Assembly: GCF_036409155.1 (NCBI RefSeq)
Contig: NZ_JAZGLW010000004.1
Span: 186,001 to 250,000 of the forward strand
Source: Mycobacterium sp. 050128
GTDB lineage: Bacteria; Actinomycetota; Actinomycetes; Mycobacteriales; Mycobacteriaceae
DNA length: 64,000 bases
Direction of reading: 5' to 3'
Shown: in pieces, positions 54,785-64,000 of the stretch
How the letters are laid out: every line of letters begins with the position of its first letter
Position numbering within the stretch: position 1 is the stretch's first letter
Translations under genes and position numbers: made by a program
Notes under the pieces: model-generated
What the model saw: only the letters and a program-made list of their open reading frames with translations
What the model was told of the DNA's origin: nothing
The model's database searches: none

Positions 54785-55401
54785 CGAAAGAACACACGGA
54801 CTTTGATGCGCTGCGCGCCGAGATCGAGGCCGCAGAACGCCGCGTTGCCCGCGAAATCGACCCCGGTCCAAGGGCATTGATCGTCGCCATCCTGGTGTTC
54901 GTGCTGCTGGGATCGTTCATCTTGCCGCATACCGGCCACGTCCGGGGCTGGGATGTATTGTTCAGCAGCCACGGCGCCGGTGCGGCCGCGTTGTCGCTGC
55001 CGTCGAAGGTATTCCTCTGGTTAACACTGGTTTTCGGCGTCGGGTTCTCGATGCTGGCATTGCTGACCCGTCGCTGGGCGCTGGCCTGGATCGCGCTGGC
55101 GGGCTCGTCGATAGCCAGCGCGACCGGCCTATTGGCGGTGTGGTCGCGCCAGACCGCGGCCGCCGGTCATCCCGGCCCGGGGATCGGGCTGTGGATCGCG
55201 TGGATCACGGTGATCCTGTTGACGTTCCACTGGGCCCGCGTGGTGTGGTCACGCACGATCGTGCAGCTCGCGGCCGAGGAGCAGCGGCGCCGGATCAGCG
55301 CCAAGCAACAGTCCAGGACGCTGCTGGAGACCCTGGGGGACCAGGACACCCCCGATGGTCCCGATGCCGAGGCGCCGCCAGAGCAGGCGGCGGGCCGCTA
55401 G
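54781..55401 (+). CDS. Conserved membrane protein (Rv2732c homologue)
   Basis: A 206-residue protein with an acidic N-terminus, four hydrophobic helices between about residues 32 and 155, and a polar C-terminal tail. Length and place fit M. tuberculosis Rv2732c. ATG 54781 overlaps the miaB stop as ATGA. Its own stop shares the palindrome CTAG (55398-55401) with the stop of the converging DUF349 gene. Function unknown. Confidence 0.82.
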   Translation: MTKEHTDFDALRAEIEAAERRVAREIDPGPRALIVAILVFVLLGSFILPHTGHVRGWDVLFSSHGAGAAALSLPSKVFLWLTLVFGVGFSMLALLTRRWALAWIALAGSSIASATGLLAVWSRQTAAAGHPGPGIGLWIAWITVILLTFHWARVVWSRTIVQLAAEEQRRRISAKQQSRTLLETLGDQDTPDGPDAEAPPEQAAGR

Positions 55402-56732
55402 GACCTGCGGGTCAGCGCCTGGGCGGCCGCTTGGGCCCACTGCCGCCACTGTTCGGCGTTGGCCTGTGCCTCTTCGGCTTCCTTGGTCCGGCCGGCGGCG
55501 GCCGCCTTGCGGGCCTGCTGCTCGTAATGCTCGGCGCGGGTGGCGAACTGCTCGGCACGGGCCTGCGCCTCGGGATCAGACCAATTCGATTCGCCGGCGT
55601 CGCGCACCTTCTTCTCGACGGCACGCAGCCGCCGCTCCAGATCGGCTGACCGTTCCCGGGGCACCTTGCCGATCGCGTCCCATCTGTCGGCGATCGACCG
55701 CAATGCCGCCCGGGCGGCTTCGTGGTTGCCGGTGTCGATCTTCTCGGCCTCGGCCAGCAGCGCCTCCTTGGCGGTGGCGTTGGCCTGGAACTCCTGATCC
55801 TTCTCCGCCGTCACGGCATTGCGGGCGGAGAAGAAGGCGTCCTGGGCGGCCTTGAAGCGCTTCCACAGCGCGTCGTCGACCTCACGGGTCGCGCGCCCCA
55901 CCGATTTCCACTCGGTCAGCAGCTTGCGGAATTCGGCGCTCGTTGCGGCCCAGTCGGTCGAAGTGGCCATCTCCTCGGCTCGCTCGCACAGCTGCTCCTT
56001 GGACTGCCGCACGCCCGCGCGCTCGCGATCCAACTCGGCGAAGTGCGAGCCACGCCTGCGGTTGAACGCTTCGCGCGCCGCCGAATAGCGCTTCCACAAT
56101 GCGTCGTCGACCTTGCGATCCAGTCCGGTGATCGTCTTCCACTCATCGAGAATCTCGCGCATCCGGTCCCCGGCGAGCTTCCAGTGCGTCGAGTTGGCGG
56201 CCAGATCCTCGGCCTCGGCGGCCAGCGCCTCCTTGCGGGCGGTCTGTGCGGCTCGATGCTCGTCGCGGCGGGAGCGGTCGGCGGCGACCGAGGCCTCGGC
56301 GTGCTCCACCAGCACGGTCAGCCGGCCGGCGAGCGCGTCGACATCACCCAGCACCGAGGCCGTCGGCAATGTCTCGGCCAGCGCGGCCGCGTTGGCCTTG
56401 ATCTTGCGGGCATCGCCGCTCCCGGAGGCCAGCCGCTCCTCCATCAGCGTGACCTCGGTGCTCAGGTCCTCGAATCGCCTGCCGAAGTGGGCGAAGGCGG
56501 CCTCACGGTCGCCGGCCTGCCAGGAGCCGATGATGCGTTCGCCGGCCGAGCTGACCAGCCACACCGTCCCGTCGTCGTCGACGCGTCCGTACTGATGCGG
56601 ATTGCTGGCCGGTGGCAACACCACCGGGTGGGCGCTGGGTCGCGGTGTCGGGCCCGGGCGGGGACCGGGTCGCGGCCCGGGACGTGGTGCCGGGATGGGC
56701 GCATCGCTGGAGCGGGGCTCGTCATCGGTCAT
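55398..56732 (-). CDS. DUF349 helical repeat protein (Rv2731 homologue)
   Basis: A 444-residue protein. After a Pro/Arg/Gly-rich N-terminus (repeats of PGPRPGPR, residues about 17-32) there is a domain around [21 protein letters not shown] and then DUF349 repeats of charged helices recognisable by [38 protein letters not shown] and [24 protein letters not shown]349 proteins are linked to ribosomes and RNA binding in some bacteria, but the role is not established. ATG 56732 ([12 protein letters not shown]) is chosen; the region above is not conserved-looking. Its counterpart is Rv2731 (450 residues). Confidence 0.85.
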   Translation of the reverse strand: MTDDEPRSSDAPIPAPRPGPRPGPRPGPTPRPSAHPVVLPPASNPHQYGRVDDDGTVWLVSSAGERIIGSWQAGDREAAFAHFGRRFEDLSTEVTLMEERLASGSGDARKIKANAAALAETLPTASVLGDVDALAGRLTVLVEHAEASVAADRSRRDEHRAAQTARKEALAAEAEDLAANSTHWKLAGDRMREILDEWKTITGLDRKVDDALWKRYSAAREAFNRRRGSHFAELDRERAGVRQSKEQLCERAEEMATSTDWAATSAEFRKLLTEWKSVGRATREVDDALWKRFKAAQDAFFSARNAVTAEKDQEFQANATAKEALLAEAEKIDTGNHEAARAALRSIADRWDAIGKVPRERSADLERRLRAVEKKVRDAGESNWSDPEAQARAEQFATRAEHYEQQARKAAAAGRTKEAEEAQANAEQWRQWAQAAAQALTRRS

Positions 56733-56987
56733 GCGCTCGTCACCATCTCTTGCACCCTTTCGCGCGCTCGCTGTTCCCGCGCACCTGCCGCGCGTAGCGG
56801 CACCTCTACGGTCGGGAGACTTGCTGCGATCGACAGCCGCTCCGTCACCGATTCCACCAGTATTCAAGCAGCTTGGCGGGCCGTATGCCGCAACCTGATC
56901 GTCACCGCCTTGACAGCCTCTGTGAAACAGTGTGGGCACCCGGCATTTTTACGGTGATCGGCCCTCGACTTCGGAGAGAAACCGCAC

Positions 56988-57890
56988 ATGGACAAGGTGG
57001 ACATCGCCGCGTTGCTCGCGTTGAGTTCGGCGCTGTGCGTCGCCATCGGCGACGTCCTCCAGCAACGCGCGACGCATCGGATTACCGACACCTCACTGGG
57101 GCAGCTGCGGCTGTTCGCCAAGCTGGCCCGCAACCAGCGGTGGCGGTGGGGTGTGCTGATCCTGATCGGGAGCATCGCGTTGCAGGCGGCCGCGCTGGAC
57201 CAGGGGTCGGTGTTGCTGGTGCAGGCGCTGCTGGTCCTGTCGTTGCTGTTTGCCCTGCCGATCGGCGCGCGGCTTGCCCAGCGCAGGGTTTCCAGCCGGG
57301 AGTGGATCTGGGCCACGGTGCTGACCGCCGCGGTGTGCGTGATCGTCACCGTCGGCAATCCGCGGGCCGGTCATTCGACCGTGTCGCTGCAGACCTGGGC
57401 CTACGTGGCGGCGGTGCTCGGACCGTTGCTGATCGGGTCCATCGTCACGGCCCGTATTCGGGGCGGCACGCTGGCCGCGGTGCTGTTCGCGTTCGTGTCC
57501 GGCTCGCTGTGGGGGATCTTCGCGGTGCTCACCAAGGGCGTCGTCCATCGGCTCGGCGAAGGCGGCGCGACGGTGCTCGCCAGCCCGGAGCTCTACGCCT
57601 GGCTGCTGGTCGCGCTCGGGGGATTCACCTGGGAGCAGTCGGCGTTCCGGGCCGGCGCGCTGACCGCGTCCATGCCGACCCTGCAAGTGTCGCAGCCCGT
57701 CGTGGCGGCTTTGCTGGGTGTCGTCGTCCTCGGCGAGACGCTGAATACCGGCCGCGGCGGCATGGTTGCCCTGATCGCGGCCGCGGTGGTGGTGGCGGCG
57801 GCCACCGCCGAACTCGCCCGCGTCGATGCCGTCGCGACCAGCAAACGTGTCCAGGCCGCGTTGGGTGATGCCGCCGAACAACCGGCGTAG
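56988..57890 (+). CDS. DMT-type integral membrane protein (Rv2729c homologue)
   Basis: A 300-residue membrane protein with about nine or ten helices in two similar halves, typical of the drug/metabolite transporter superfamily. It starts MDKVDIAALLALSSALCVAIGDVLQQRATH, a start pattern shared with its tandem paralogue at 58336. ATG 56988 follows CGGAGAG. Substrate unknown; possibly magnesium or lipid-linked, but nothing in the sequence decides. Confidence 0.85.
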   Translation: MDKVDIAALLALSSALCVAIGDVLQQRATHRITDTSLGQLRLFAKLARNQRWRWGVLILIGSIALQAAALDQGSVLLVQALLVLSLLFALPIGARLAQRRVSSREWIWATVLTAAVCVIVTVGNPRAGHSTVSLQTWAYVAAVLGPLLIGSIVTARIRGGTLAAVLFAFVSGSLWGIFAVLTKGVVHRLGEGGATVLASPELYAWLLVALGGFTWEQSAFRAGALTASMPTLQVSQPVVAALLGVVVLGETLNTGRGGMVALIAAAVVVAAATAELARVDAVATSKRVQAALGDAAEQPA

Positions 57891-58335
57891 GACGCGGATA
57901 ACGGTTCGATTCCACCGTTGCCGGAGCCGTAGGGCGGGCACGCGGCGCCCGGTACCGTGTTAGTGACAATTGGTGTTGTTGGTACTTGTGGGGCTAGAGG
58001 GGGCGCGACAAGATTGCCAGGGGTGGGGTCCCCGCGGCGGCGGATTGAGCCCGCGACTACAGCGGTGGCGATCGTCGTCGCCGCGCAAGCCGCGGTCGCC
58101 GGGCTTGTGACACCATGGGAGCGAGTTCATCGGTCCTATCGGGCGTCACCAGCCAGCCACAGCCTTGCCACAGGCTCTACACAGGTTCGTGAACTATTTG
58201 TTGCGCAGGACCGTTTCTTCCCAAGTGGCGCGGGCAATTTCGACGCTCACACAACGGAAACGGCTCCGAAACGGGTAGCGAATACCCGTCGCAGATGATG
58301 GCCCTCGTGGCCACGGGCCGGGGAGGAGGTCGCAG
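57891..58335. other. 445-nt intergenic region between two DMT paralogues
   Basis: This gap probably carries a promoter for the second DMT gene. A short perfect hairpin ACGGGTA/TACCCGT (58271-58289, loop 5) lies 46 nt before that gene. An open frame at 57957-58298 looks non-coding: odd composition, no homologue recognised. No repeat, RNA or motif was identified in the rest. Confidence 0.45.
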
Positions 58336-59274
58336 GTGGAGAAGACGGATATCGCGGTTATTCTCGCCCTGCTCGCCGCGTTCGCGTCGGCACTGGGCAA
58401 TGTCGTCCGTCAGCGTTCAGCGCAGGAGATCACCGACAAGCCGGTGGGCCACCTCGAGCTCTTCCGGATGTCGGTGCGTGACGGCAAGTGGTGGCTGGGC
58501 GCCGGCGGGGCCATCGCGAACTACGCCCTGCAGGCCGCCGCTTTGACGCTAGGCTCCGTCATGCTGGTCACGTCATTGCAGGTCACGGCGCTGCTGTTCG
58601 CGCTGCCGATCTACGCGCGGATGACCCGGCGCTCGGTCACCCGCTGGGAATGGACCTGGGCGCTGCTGCTGGCCGCCGCGTTGGCGGTGGTCGTCGTCGT
58701 CGGTGATCCGGATCCCGGCGCCTCGCGCGGCTCGGTGCAAACCTGGGTGGTGGTGGCCCTGGTGATGGGCCCGGCGCTGGTGTTCTGCGTGTGGGGCGCG
58801 CGGAAGTGGCCCGGCTCGGTCGCCGCGGTACTGCTGGCCATCGTCGCCGGTTCGTCGTTGGCGCTGTTCGCGGTCCTGACCAAGGCCGTGGTGGTGATCG
58901 TCGGAGACGGCGTCGGTGCGCTGTTGACCGCGCCCGAGTTCTACGCGTGGATAGCCGCTGCCCTCGCCGGGATGATCTTCCAGCAGTCGTCGTTCCGTGC
59001 CGGCTCGCTGACCGCCTCCCTGCCGACGTCGGTGGTGGCCAAGCCGGTCGTCGGTTCGATCCTCGGTATGGCCGTGCTCGGTGAGTACCTCGACTGCAAC
59101 GGAACTGCGAAGGTGGTGCTCGCGGTTGGTGTCGTGGTGGTGGTGGTCGCGACCGTGGCTCTGGCCCGCGGTGAGGCGGCGACGATGTCGAGCAGCTTCG
59201 CGGAGAAGCTGGCGAAAAAAGCGCTGCGCCGATCGGCTGAGGCGCGCCTCGCCGAGGCGGAGTGCAGCAGCTGA
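58336..59274 (+). CDS. DMT-type integral membrane protein, second tandem copy
   Basis: A 312-residue membrane protein similar throughout to the one at 56988: the N-terminus MEKTDIAVILALLAAFASALGNVVRQRSAQEITD lines up with it and both have the FxxGSLTASLPT / FRAGALTASMPT block near residue 225. About ten helices and a basic, Ala/Glu-rich cytoplasmic tail of 35 residues that the first copy lacks. GTG 58336 follows GGAGGAGGT. The pair reflects gene duplication; M. tuberculosis shows one copy at this place in the order I know. Function unknown. Confidence 0.85.
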   Translation: MEKTDIAVILALLAAFASALGNVVRQRSAQEITDKPVGHLELFRMSVRDGKWWLGAGGAIANYALQAAALTLGSVMLVTSLQVTALLFALPIYARMTRRSVTRWEWTWALLLAAALAVVVVVGDPDPGASRGSVQTWVVVALVMGPALVFCVWGARKWPGSVAAVLLAIVAGSSLALFAVLTKAVVVIVGDGVGALLTAPEFYAWIAAALAGMIFQQSSFRAGSLTASLPTSVVAKPVVGSILGMAVLGEYLDCNGTAKVVLAVGVVVVVVATVALARGEAATMSSSFAEKLAKKALRRSAEARLAEAECSS

Positions 59275-59309
59275 CGGTCGGTTTGGCGGGCGTCGATTAG
59301 TTTGATGTC

Positions 59310-60005
59310 GTGCTGAGCGCCATTGCGATCGTTCCCTCCACGCCGTTGCTTGTTCCCGAGCTCGCCGGGGTGGCGGCCGCCGAATTGGCCGACCTGGCCA
59401 CGGCGGTGCTGGCGGGGGCCGCGCTGCTGCCGCCGCGGTGGGTCGTGATCGGCACGGGCGACGCCGACGATGTGGTGGGCCCCAACGGGATCGGCAGCTT
59501 TGCCGGCTACGGCGCCGATGTGCGCGTCCGCCTATCGCCGCGGGCCGCCGAGCCCGCCGATGTGGTGGCCGACTTCCCGCTCAGCGCGTTGATCGCCGGT
59601 TGGCTGCGCGGCCGGGTCCGGCCCGAGGCCGCCGCGCAGGTTCGCGTCTACCGCGGCGACCACGACGTCGACACCGCGCTGGACATGGGCCGGCGGCTAC
59701 GGGCCGAGATCGACCAGGCGTCCGATCCGCTCGGCGTGCTGGTTGTCGCCGACGGCGCGAACACCCTCACCGAGGGTGCGCCCGGCGGCTTTGACCCCGC
59801 TGGCCCCGACGCCCAGCTGGCCCTGGCCGACGCGTTGGCGAACGGCGACAGCGCCGCGCTGGCCGGGCTGCCGGAGCAGATCCTGGGGCGGGTCGCATTC
59901 CAGGTGCTGGCCGGGCTGACCGAGCCGGGACCGCGTTCGGCCAAGGAGCTGTACCGGGGAGCGCCCTACGGTGTGGGGTACTTCGCCGGAGCCTGGCAGC
60001 CATGA
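59310..60005 (+). CDS. LigB-like (class III extradiol dioxygenase-fold) protein, Rv2728c homologue
   Basis: A 231-residue protein with SAIAIVPSTPLLVPELAG at the start and GVLVVADGANTLTEGAPGGFDPAGPDAQLALADAL near the middle, similar to proteins with the LigB fold found before miaA in actinobacteria; the usual metal His residues are not clear, so it may not be an enzyme. GTG 59310. Its TGA overlaps the ATG of the first MIRU-like unit at 60002. Confidence 0.8.
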   Translation: MLSAIAIVPSTPLLVPELAGVAAAELADLATAVLAGAALLPPRWVVIGTGDADDVVGPNGIGSFAGYGADVRVRLSPRAAEPADVVADFPLSALIAGWLRGRVRPEAAAQVRVYRGDHDVDTALDMGRRLRAEIDQASDPLGVLVVADGANTLTEGAPGGFDPAGPDAQLALADALANGDSAALAGLPEQILGRVAFQVLAGLTEPGPRSAKELYRGAPYGVGYFAGAWQP

Positions 60006-60117
60006 GACCCGCGGCGATCGCAAGCTCGGCGGTACGCCGGGCGCGGCGGGTCGACGCATGAGACCCGCGGCGATCGCAAGCTCGGCGGTACGCCGGGCGC
60101 GGCGGGTCGACGCATGA
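60002..60117 (+). repeat. Two tandem 56-bp MIRU-like units with coupled 19-codon frames
   Basis: Two identical 56-bp units begin at 60002 and 60058. Each starts ATGAGACCC and reads as a 19-residue frame ([19 protein letters not shown]) whose TGA overlaps the next ATG as ATGA. The chain therefore runs: Rv2728c homologue stop, unit 1, unit 2, miaA start (60114), every join a 4-nt overlap. miaA itself starts with the same ATGAGACCC, so the element appears to have entered at an original ATGA junction. This is how mycobacterial interspersed repetitive units (MIRUs) sit inside operons. Confidence 0.85.
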
Positions 60118-61055
60118 GACCCCTGGCGATCATCGGCCCCACCGGGACCGGCAAGTCGCAGCTGGCCCTCGACGTCGTCGAGCACCTCAGCGGCGAGGTG
60201 GGTGCCGAGATCGTCAATGCCGACGCCATGCAGTTTTACCGCGGCATGGACATCGGGACCGCCAAGCTGCCCGTCGACGAACGCCGCGGCATCCCGCATC
60301 ATCAGCTCGACGTCCTGAATGTCACCCAGACCGCGACCGTCGCCCGCTATCAGCGGGCCGCCGCTGCGGATATCGAGGCGATCGCGGCCCGCGGTGCGGT
60401 GCCGGTCATCGTGGGCGGCTCGATGCTCTACGTCCAGTCGCTGCTCGACGACTGGACCTTTCCCGCCACCGACCCCGCGGTGCGGGCGCGCTGGGAACAA
60501 CGGCTCGCCGAGGTCGGCGTGGGCGTGCTGCACGCCGAGCTGGCCCGTCGCGACCCGGCCGCCGCGGCGGCGATCCTGCCCACCGATGGCCGCCGCACGG
60601 TGCGTGCGCTCGAGGTTGTCGAGCTCACCGGCCAGCCGTTCGCGGCGTCCGCGCCCCGCATCGGCGCTCCCCGCTGGGGCACCGCCATCGTCGGATTAGA
60701 TTGTGAAACAACCCTTCTCGACGAGAGATTGGCCCGCCGCACCGACACCATGTTCTCCCAAGGCCTGGTCGACGAGGTGCGGGCGCTGCTACTCGAGGGC
60801 CTGCGCGACGGCGTCACCGCGTCACGCGCGCTCGGCTACGCGCAGGTGCTCGCCGCGCTCGATGCCGACGATCCCGCAGCGTTGCGCGACGCGCAAGAGC
60901 TGACGTTCGTGGGCACCCGCCGCTATGTGCGACGGCAACGGTCGTGGTTTCGCCGCGATCACCGCGTGCACTGGGTCGACGTGGGCGCCGCGACCGAGTC
61001 GGACCGCGCCCGTGTCATCGCCGACACCGTGCGGGCGTGGCGGCACGTACCCTGA
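60114..61055 (+). CDS. miaA: tRNA dimethylallyltransferase MiaA
   Basis: A 313-residue enzyme that adds a dimethylallyl group to A37 of tRNAs reading U-starting codons, the step before MiaB. The P-loop is GPTGTGKS (8-15), followed by [19 protein letters not shown] and [15 protein letters not shown]; the C-terminal [21 protein letters not shown] is typical. The ATG overlaps the stop of the second MIRU-like unit. Next is dapF after 84 nt. Confidence 0.97.
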   Translation: MRPLAIIGPTGTGKSQLALDVVEHLSGEVGAEIVNADAMQFYRGMDIGTAKLPVDERRGIPHHQLDVLNVTQTATVARYQRAAAADIEAIAARGAVPVIVGGSMLYVQSLLDDWTFPATDPAVRARWEQRLAEVGVGVLHAELARRDPAAAAAILPTDGRRTVRALEVVELTGQPFAASAPRIGAPRWGTAIVGLDCETTLLDERLARRTDTMFSQGLVDEVRALLLEGLRDGVTASRALGYAQVLAALDADDPAALRDAQELTFVGTRRYVRRQRSWFRRDHRVHWVDVGAATESDRARVIADTVRAWRHVP

Positions 61056-61139
61056 ACAGGTGATCCGCGCCAATGACGAAGACCCTGGCATGGCCGGGGT
61101 TGTGGGGGCACCTCCCGCGTGCGGGGGCGAATGGCGCAC

Positions 61140-62018
61140 ATGATCTTCGCCAAGGGCCACGGCACCCAGAACGACTTCGTGCTGCTGCCCGACCTCGACG
61201 CCGAGCTGCCGCTCACCCCGGCCGGCGTGGCCGCGCTGTGCGACCGCCACCGCGGGCTGGGCGCCGACGGCGTGCTGCGGATCACCACCGCGGGTGCCGC
61301 CCTGGAAGCCGGCGTGCTCGATCGCCTGCCCGATGGTGTCGGCGCCGACGACTGGTACATGGACTACCGCAACGCCGACGGCTCGACCGCGCAGATGTGC
61401 GGCAACGGCGTGCGGGTGTTCGCGCATTACCTGCGCGCCAGCGGCCTGGAGACGCGCGACGAGTTCGTCGTCGGATCGCTGGCGGGGCCGCGGATGGTCA
61501 CCATGCACCACGCCGACACCACCAACGCCGACGTCACCGTCGACATGGGCAAGGCCAACCGGATGGGTAGCGGGGGGGCGGCCTACGAGGTCATCGTCGG
61601 CGGCAGGCGCTTTCGCGGGTTGGCGATCGACGTCGGCAATCCGCACCTGGCGTGTGTCGACCCGCAGCTGAGTAGCGACGAGCTCGCCGCGCTGGACGTC
61701 GCCGCGCCGGTGCACTTCGACCGGGCGCAGTTCCCGGAAGGCGTCAATGTCGAAGTACTCACCGCGGCGGCCGGAGGCGTGGTGCAGATGCGGGTCCATG
61801 AGCGCGGGGTCGGCGAAACCCGTTCGTGCGGAACCGGAACCGTCGCGGCCGCGGTGGCCGCGCTCGCCGACGCCGGGGCCGACACGGGCACGCTGACTGT
61901 CCGGGTGCCCGGGGGCGACGTCGTCGTCACCATCACCGACGCCACCAGCTACCTGCGCGGGCCGTCGGTGCTGCTGGCCCGTGGCTTAGTAAGCGAGGAC
62001 TGGTGGAACGCTCAATAA
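61140..62018 (+). CDS. dapF: Diaminopimelate epimerase
   Basis: A 292-residue enzyme converting LL- to meso-diaminopimelate for lysine and peptidoglycan. The two acid/base cysteines are Cys87 (MCGNGVR) and Cys230 (RSCGTGT). ATG 61140 gives [13 protein letters not shown], the known family start; ATG 61131 and an earlier one are also in frame. It follows miaA and precedes hflX, as in M. tuberculosis. Confidence 0.97.
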   Translation: MIFAKGHGTQNDFVLLPDLDAELPLTPAGVAALCDRHRGLGADGVLRITTAGAALEAGVLDRLPDGVGADDWYMDYRNADGSTAQMCGNGVRVFAHYLRASGLETRDEFVVGSLAGPRMVTMHHADTTNADVTVDMGKANRMGSGGAAYEVIVGGRRFRGLAIDVGNPHLACVDPQLSSDELAALDVAAPVHFDRAQFPEGVNVEVLTAAAGGVVQMRVHERGVGETRSCGTGTVAAAVAALADAGADTGTLTVRVPGGDVVVTITDATSYLRGPSVLLARGLVSEDWWNAQ

Positions 62019-62023
62019 TTCGA

Positions 62024-62049
62024 ATGCACGCCACGGGTTTGGCGTGCAT
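62024..62049. promoter_or_regulatory. Perfect inverted repeat before hflX
   Basis: ATGCACGCCA (62024-62033) and TGGCGTGCAT (62040-62049) are perfect 10-bp complements around a 6-nt loop in the 46-nt gap between dapF and hflX. It may be a terminator with weak readthrough or an operator; no protein that binds it is known to me. Confidence 0.5.
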
Positions 62050-62064
62050 CATTGCTAATTGCCT

Positions 62065-63519
62065 ATGACACATCCCGAAATGCCGTACCACGATCAACCG
62101 GCCGACCATCCCGCGTCCGAGCCCAGTGTCGGCGAGCTCGCCCTCGAAGACCGATCGGCACTGCGCCGCGTCGCCGGCCTGTCGACCGAACTCACCGACA
62201 TCTCCGAGGTCGAGTACCGCCAGCTGCGGTTGGAACGCGTCGTTCTGGTCGGCGTGTGGACCGAGGGCAGCGCCGCCGACAACCAGGCGAGCATGGCCGA
62301 GCTGGCGGCCCTGGCCGAAACCGCCGGCTCGCAGGTGCTCGAGGGGCTGATCCAGCGCCGCGACAAGCCCGACCCGTCGACCTACATCGGCTCCGGCAAG
62401 GCCCAGGAGTTGCGCGAAGTGGTCGTGGCCACCGGCGCCGACACCGTCATCTGCGACGGTGAGCTGTCCCCGGCGCAGCTGACCGCACTGGAGAAGGCCG
62501 TCAAGGTCAAGGTCATCGACCGCACCGCGCTGATCCTCGACATCTTCGCCCAGCACGCCACCAGCCGGGAAGGCAAAGCACAGGTAACCCTGGCGCAGAT
62601 GCAGTACATGCTGCCGCGGCTGCGCGGCTGGGGTGAGTCGATGTCCCGGCAGGCGGGTGGTCGCGCCGGCGGCAGCGGCGGCGGCGTGGGCCTGCGCGGT
62701 CCCGGTGAGACCAAGATCGAGACCGACCGGCGCCGCATACGCGAGCGAATGTCCAAGCTGCGCCGCGAGATCAAGGACATGAAGCAGGCCCGCGACACCC
62801 AACGCAGTCGCCGCGTGCACAGCGATATGCCGTCCGTCGCGATCGTCGGCTACACCAACGCCGGCAAGTCAAGCCTGCTCAACGCGCTCACCGGGGCCGG
62901 CGTGCTGGTGCAGGACGCGCTGTTCGCCACCCTGGAACCCACCACCCGGCGTGCCGAGTTCCCCGACGGCCGTCCGCTCGTGCTCACCGACACTGTCGGC
63001 TTCGTGCGGCACCTGCCCACCCAGCTGGTCGAGGCATTCCGTTCGACGCTGGAGGAGGTCGTCGACGCCGATCTGCTGGTGCACGTCGTGGACGGCTCCG
63101 ACGTCAACCCGTTCGCCCAGATCAATGCGGTGCGCCAGGTGATCTCCGAAGTGATCGCCGACCACAAGGGGGAGCCGCCGCCGGAGTTGTTGGTGGTGAA
63201 CAAGATCGACGCCGCGAGCGACCTGATGCTGGCCAAGCTGCGGCACGGGCTGCCCGGCGCGGTGTTCGTCTCCGCGCACACCGGCGAGGGCATCGACGCG
63301 CTGCGCCGGCGGATGGCCGAACTCGCCGCGCCCACCGACGCCGCCGTTGACGTGGTGATTCCCTACGACCGCGGCGACCTGCTGGCCCGCGTGCACGCCG
63401 ATGGCCGCGTCCAGGAAGCCGAGCACAACTCCTTCGGCACCCGGATCAAGGCCCGGGTACCGGTGGCGCTGGCCGCGAGCCTGCGGCAATTCGCCACGGC
63501 CAACGGGTCGACCCCGTAG
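62065..63519 (+). CDS. hflX: GTPase HflX
   Basis: A 484-residue ribosome-associated GTPase that can split stalled 70S ribosomes, for example under heat or macrolide stress. An N-terminal domain with EGLIQRRDKPDPSTYIGSGKAQEL precedes the Gly-rich hinge (GGRAGGSGGGVGLRGPGE) and the G domain: G1 GYTNAGKS (262-269), G3 DTVGF, G4 NKID. ATG 62065 is preferred over TTG 62059. The gene follows a perfect inverted repeat. Confidence 0.96.
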   Translation: MTHPEMPYHDQPADHPASEPSVGELALEDRSALRRVAGLSTELTDISEVEYRQLRLERVVLVGVWTEGSAADNQASMAELAALAETAGSQVLEGLIQRRDKPDPSTYIGSGKAQELREVVVATGADTVICDGELSPAQLTALEKAVKVKVIDRTALILDIFAQHATSREGKAQVTLAQMQYMLPRLRGWGESMSRQAGGRAGGSGGGVGLRGPGETKIETDRRRIRERMSKLRREIKDMKQARDTQRSRRVHSDMPSVAIVGYTNAGKSSLLNALTGAGVLVQDALFATLEPTTRRAEFPDGRPLVLTDTVGFVRHLPTQLVEAFRSTLEEVVDADLLVHVVDGSDVNPFAQINAVRQVISEVIADHKGEPPPELLVVNKIDAASDLMLAKLRHGLPGAVFVSAHTGEGIDALRRRMAELAAPTDAAVDVVIPYDRGDLLARVHADGRVQEAEHNSFGTRIKARVPVALAASLRQFATANGSTP

Positions 63520-63531
63520 CGGTACCGGGCG

Positions 63532-64000
63532 TCACGTCATCGCGTCGGCCCAGTGCAGGTGCCCTTCGAAACCCAGGCTTTTCGCCATCGAGCGGTAGCG
63601 ACTCAAGTAGTCGCGGTAGCTGTTCTGGTCGCTGTGCGCACGGGCCAGCAGCGCACGCATCCGCAGCAGCCAGATCTCGTTGAGGACGAACCCCGGCTCG
63701 GTCGGCACCGCGGCCAACCGGTCGACCATCGCTTGCGCCTCGTACACCTCGGCGTCGCCGCCTCGCCCCAGCAAGGCGGTCACCAATGCCGCGACGGCCG
63801 CGGCACGGATGACCATTTCACCGGATCCGGTCAGCTCGTTCACGGTCGCCCGGGCGATCGCGATGGCGTCGTCGAACTCCCCGGCCTCGGCCTTCAGCAG
63901 CGCCGTGCGGATGTCGACGATCGCCACGCTGAGCAGGTTGCGCTGTACCTGTTGCGCCTTGCGTCCGGTCAGTAGGAGTTGTGCGCCGGCTTGATGATCG
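63532..64000 (-). CDS. C-terminal part of a helical-repeat regulator (partial)
   Basis: The frame is open to the right edge, so only the last 155 or so residues are visible. They form TPR-like helices (for example KAEAGEFDDAIAIARATVNEL) and end YRDYLSRYRSMAKSLGFEGHLHWADAMT. That ending resembles the C-terminus of large AAA-ATPase regulators with cyclase or LuxR domains in mycobacteria. The catalytic or DNA-binding parts would lie outside the window. Converges with hflX, 12 nt between stops. Confidence 0.6.
   Translation of the reverse strand, partial: DHQAGAQLLLTGRKAQQVQRNLLSVAIVDIRTALLKAEAGEFDDAIAIARATVNELTGSGEMVIRAAAVAALVTALLGRGGDAEVYEAQAMVDRLAAVPTEPGFVLNEIWLLRMRALLARAHSDQNSYRDYLSRYRSMAKSLGFEGHLHWADAMT

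Noticed and set aside
57957..58298. 113-codon frame in the gap between the DMT paralogues
   Set aside because: No ribosome site at a sensible distance, irregular composition, and no family recognised; treated as intergenic.

Overview
The window is high-GC DNA from a mycobacterium. From position 3942 onward the gene content and order follow the M. tuberculosis Rv2773c-Rv2725c segment, read in the opposite orientation: dapB, two small genes, fabG5, a dienelactone-hydrolase-like gene, thyA-dfrA, hsdM-hsdS, thyX-dapA-RNase J, a methyltransferase/SDR/monooxygenase set, ftsK, argA, pgsA3-clgR-pspA-pspM, ephG, a glycosyltransferase, recA-recX-miaB, membrane genes, miaA-dapF-hflX. recA carries no intein. 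The PE/PPE genes, vapBC genes and pspN found in M. tuberculosis at these positions are missing, and several blocks unknown to M. tuberculosis are inserted. This points to a non-tuberculous Mycobacterium; I cannot name the species.

Region by region: 1-3829 holds a partial TetR regulator, a Rieske oxygenase with a dehydrogenase partner, and a 13E12-type HNH protein. 3942-5583 is the dapB operon. 5591-17366 is a large minus-strand island: a 1436-residue AAA/GAF/class III nucleotide cyclase with a possible leader peptide, then a tightly coupled operon encoding an encapsulin-like (HK97-fold-like) protein, an isoprenyl diphosphate synthase, two unknown proteins, a CrtC-like hydratase, an SCP2-like lipid carrier, a phytoene-desaturase-like flavoprotein and a Pro/Met-rich protein with a duplicated 19-residue motif. 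This looks like a possibly compartmentalised isoprenoid pathway and is the best candidate for an undescribed system. 17567-27970 is a lipid block: thioesterase, acyl-CoA ligase, single-chain biotin-dependent acyl-CoA carboxylase, SDR, two acyl-CoA dehydrogenases and a glycosyltransferase.

28813-38148 carries thymidylate/folate genes, a DivIVA-like coiled-coil protein, a YcaQ/AlkX-like glycosylase, an orphan type I methyltransferase pair, thyX, dapA and RNase J. 38201-40539 is a small ESX-1-substrate-like locus (EspL-, EspA- and EspC-like) placed outside any ESX cluster. 42786-50577 is the conserved ftsK to Rv2738c segment, including the envelope-stress genes clgR-pspA-pspM.

A cobalamin riboswitch on the minus strand (about 51411-51530) precedes a FhuF-like iron-sulfur protein gene and lies back to back with the recA control region, which has a clear LexA box and a RecA-NDp-type promoter. 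Between the Rv2728c homologue and miaA sit two tandem 56-bp units, each a 19-codon reading frame chained by ATGA overlaps, as in MIRU elements. The window ends in the C-terminus of a minus-strand gene resembling the tail of AAA/cyclase or LuxR-type regulators. No tRNA, rRNA, CRISPR array or insertion sequence was seen.
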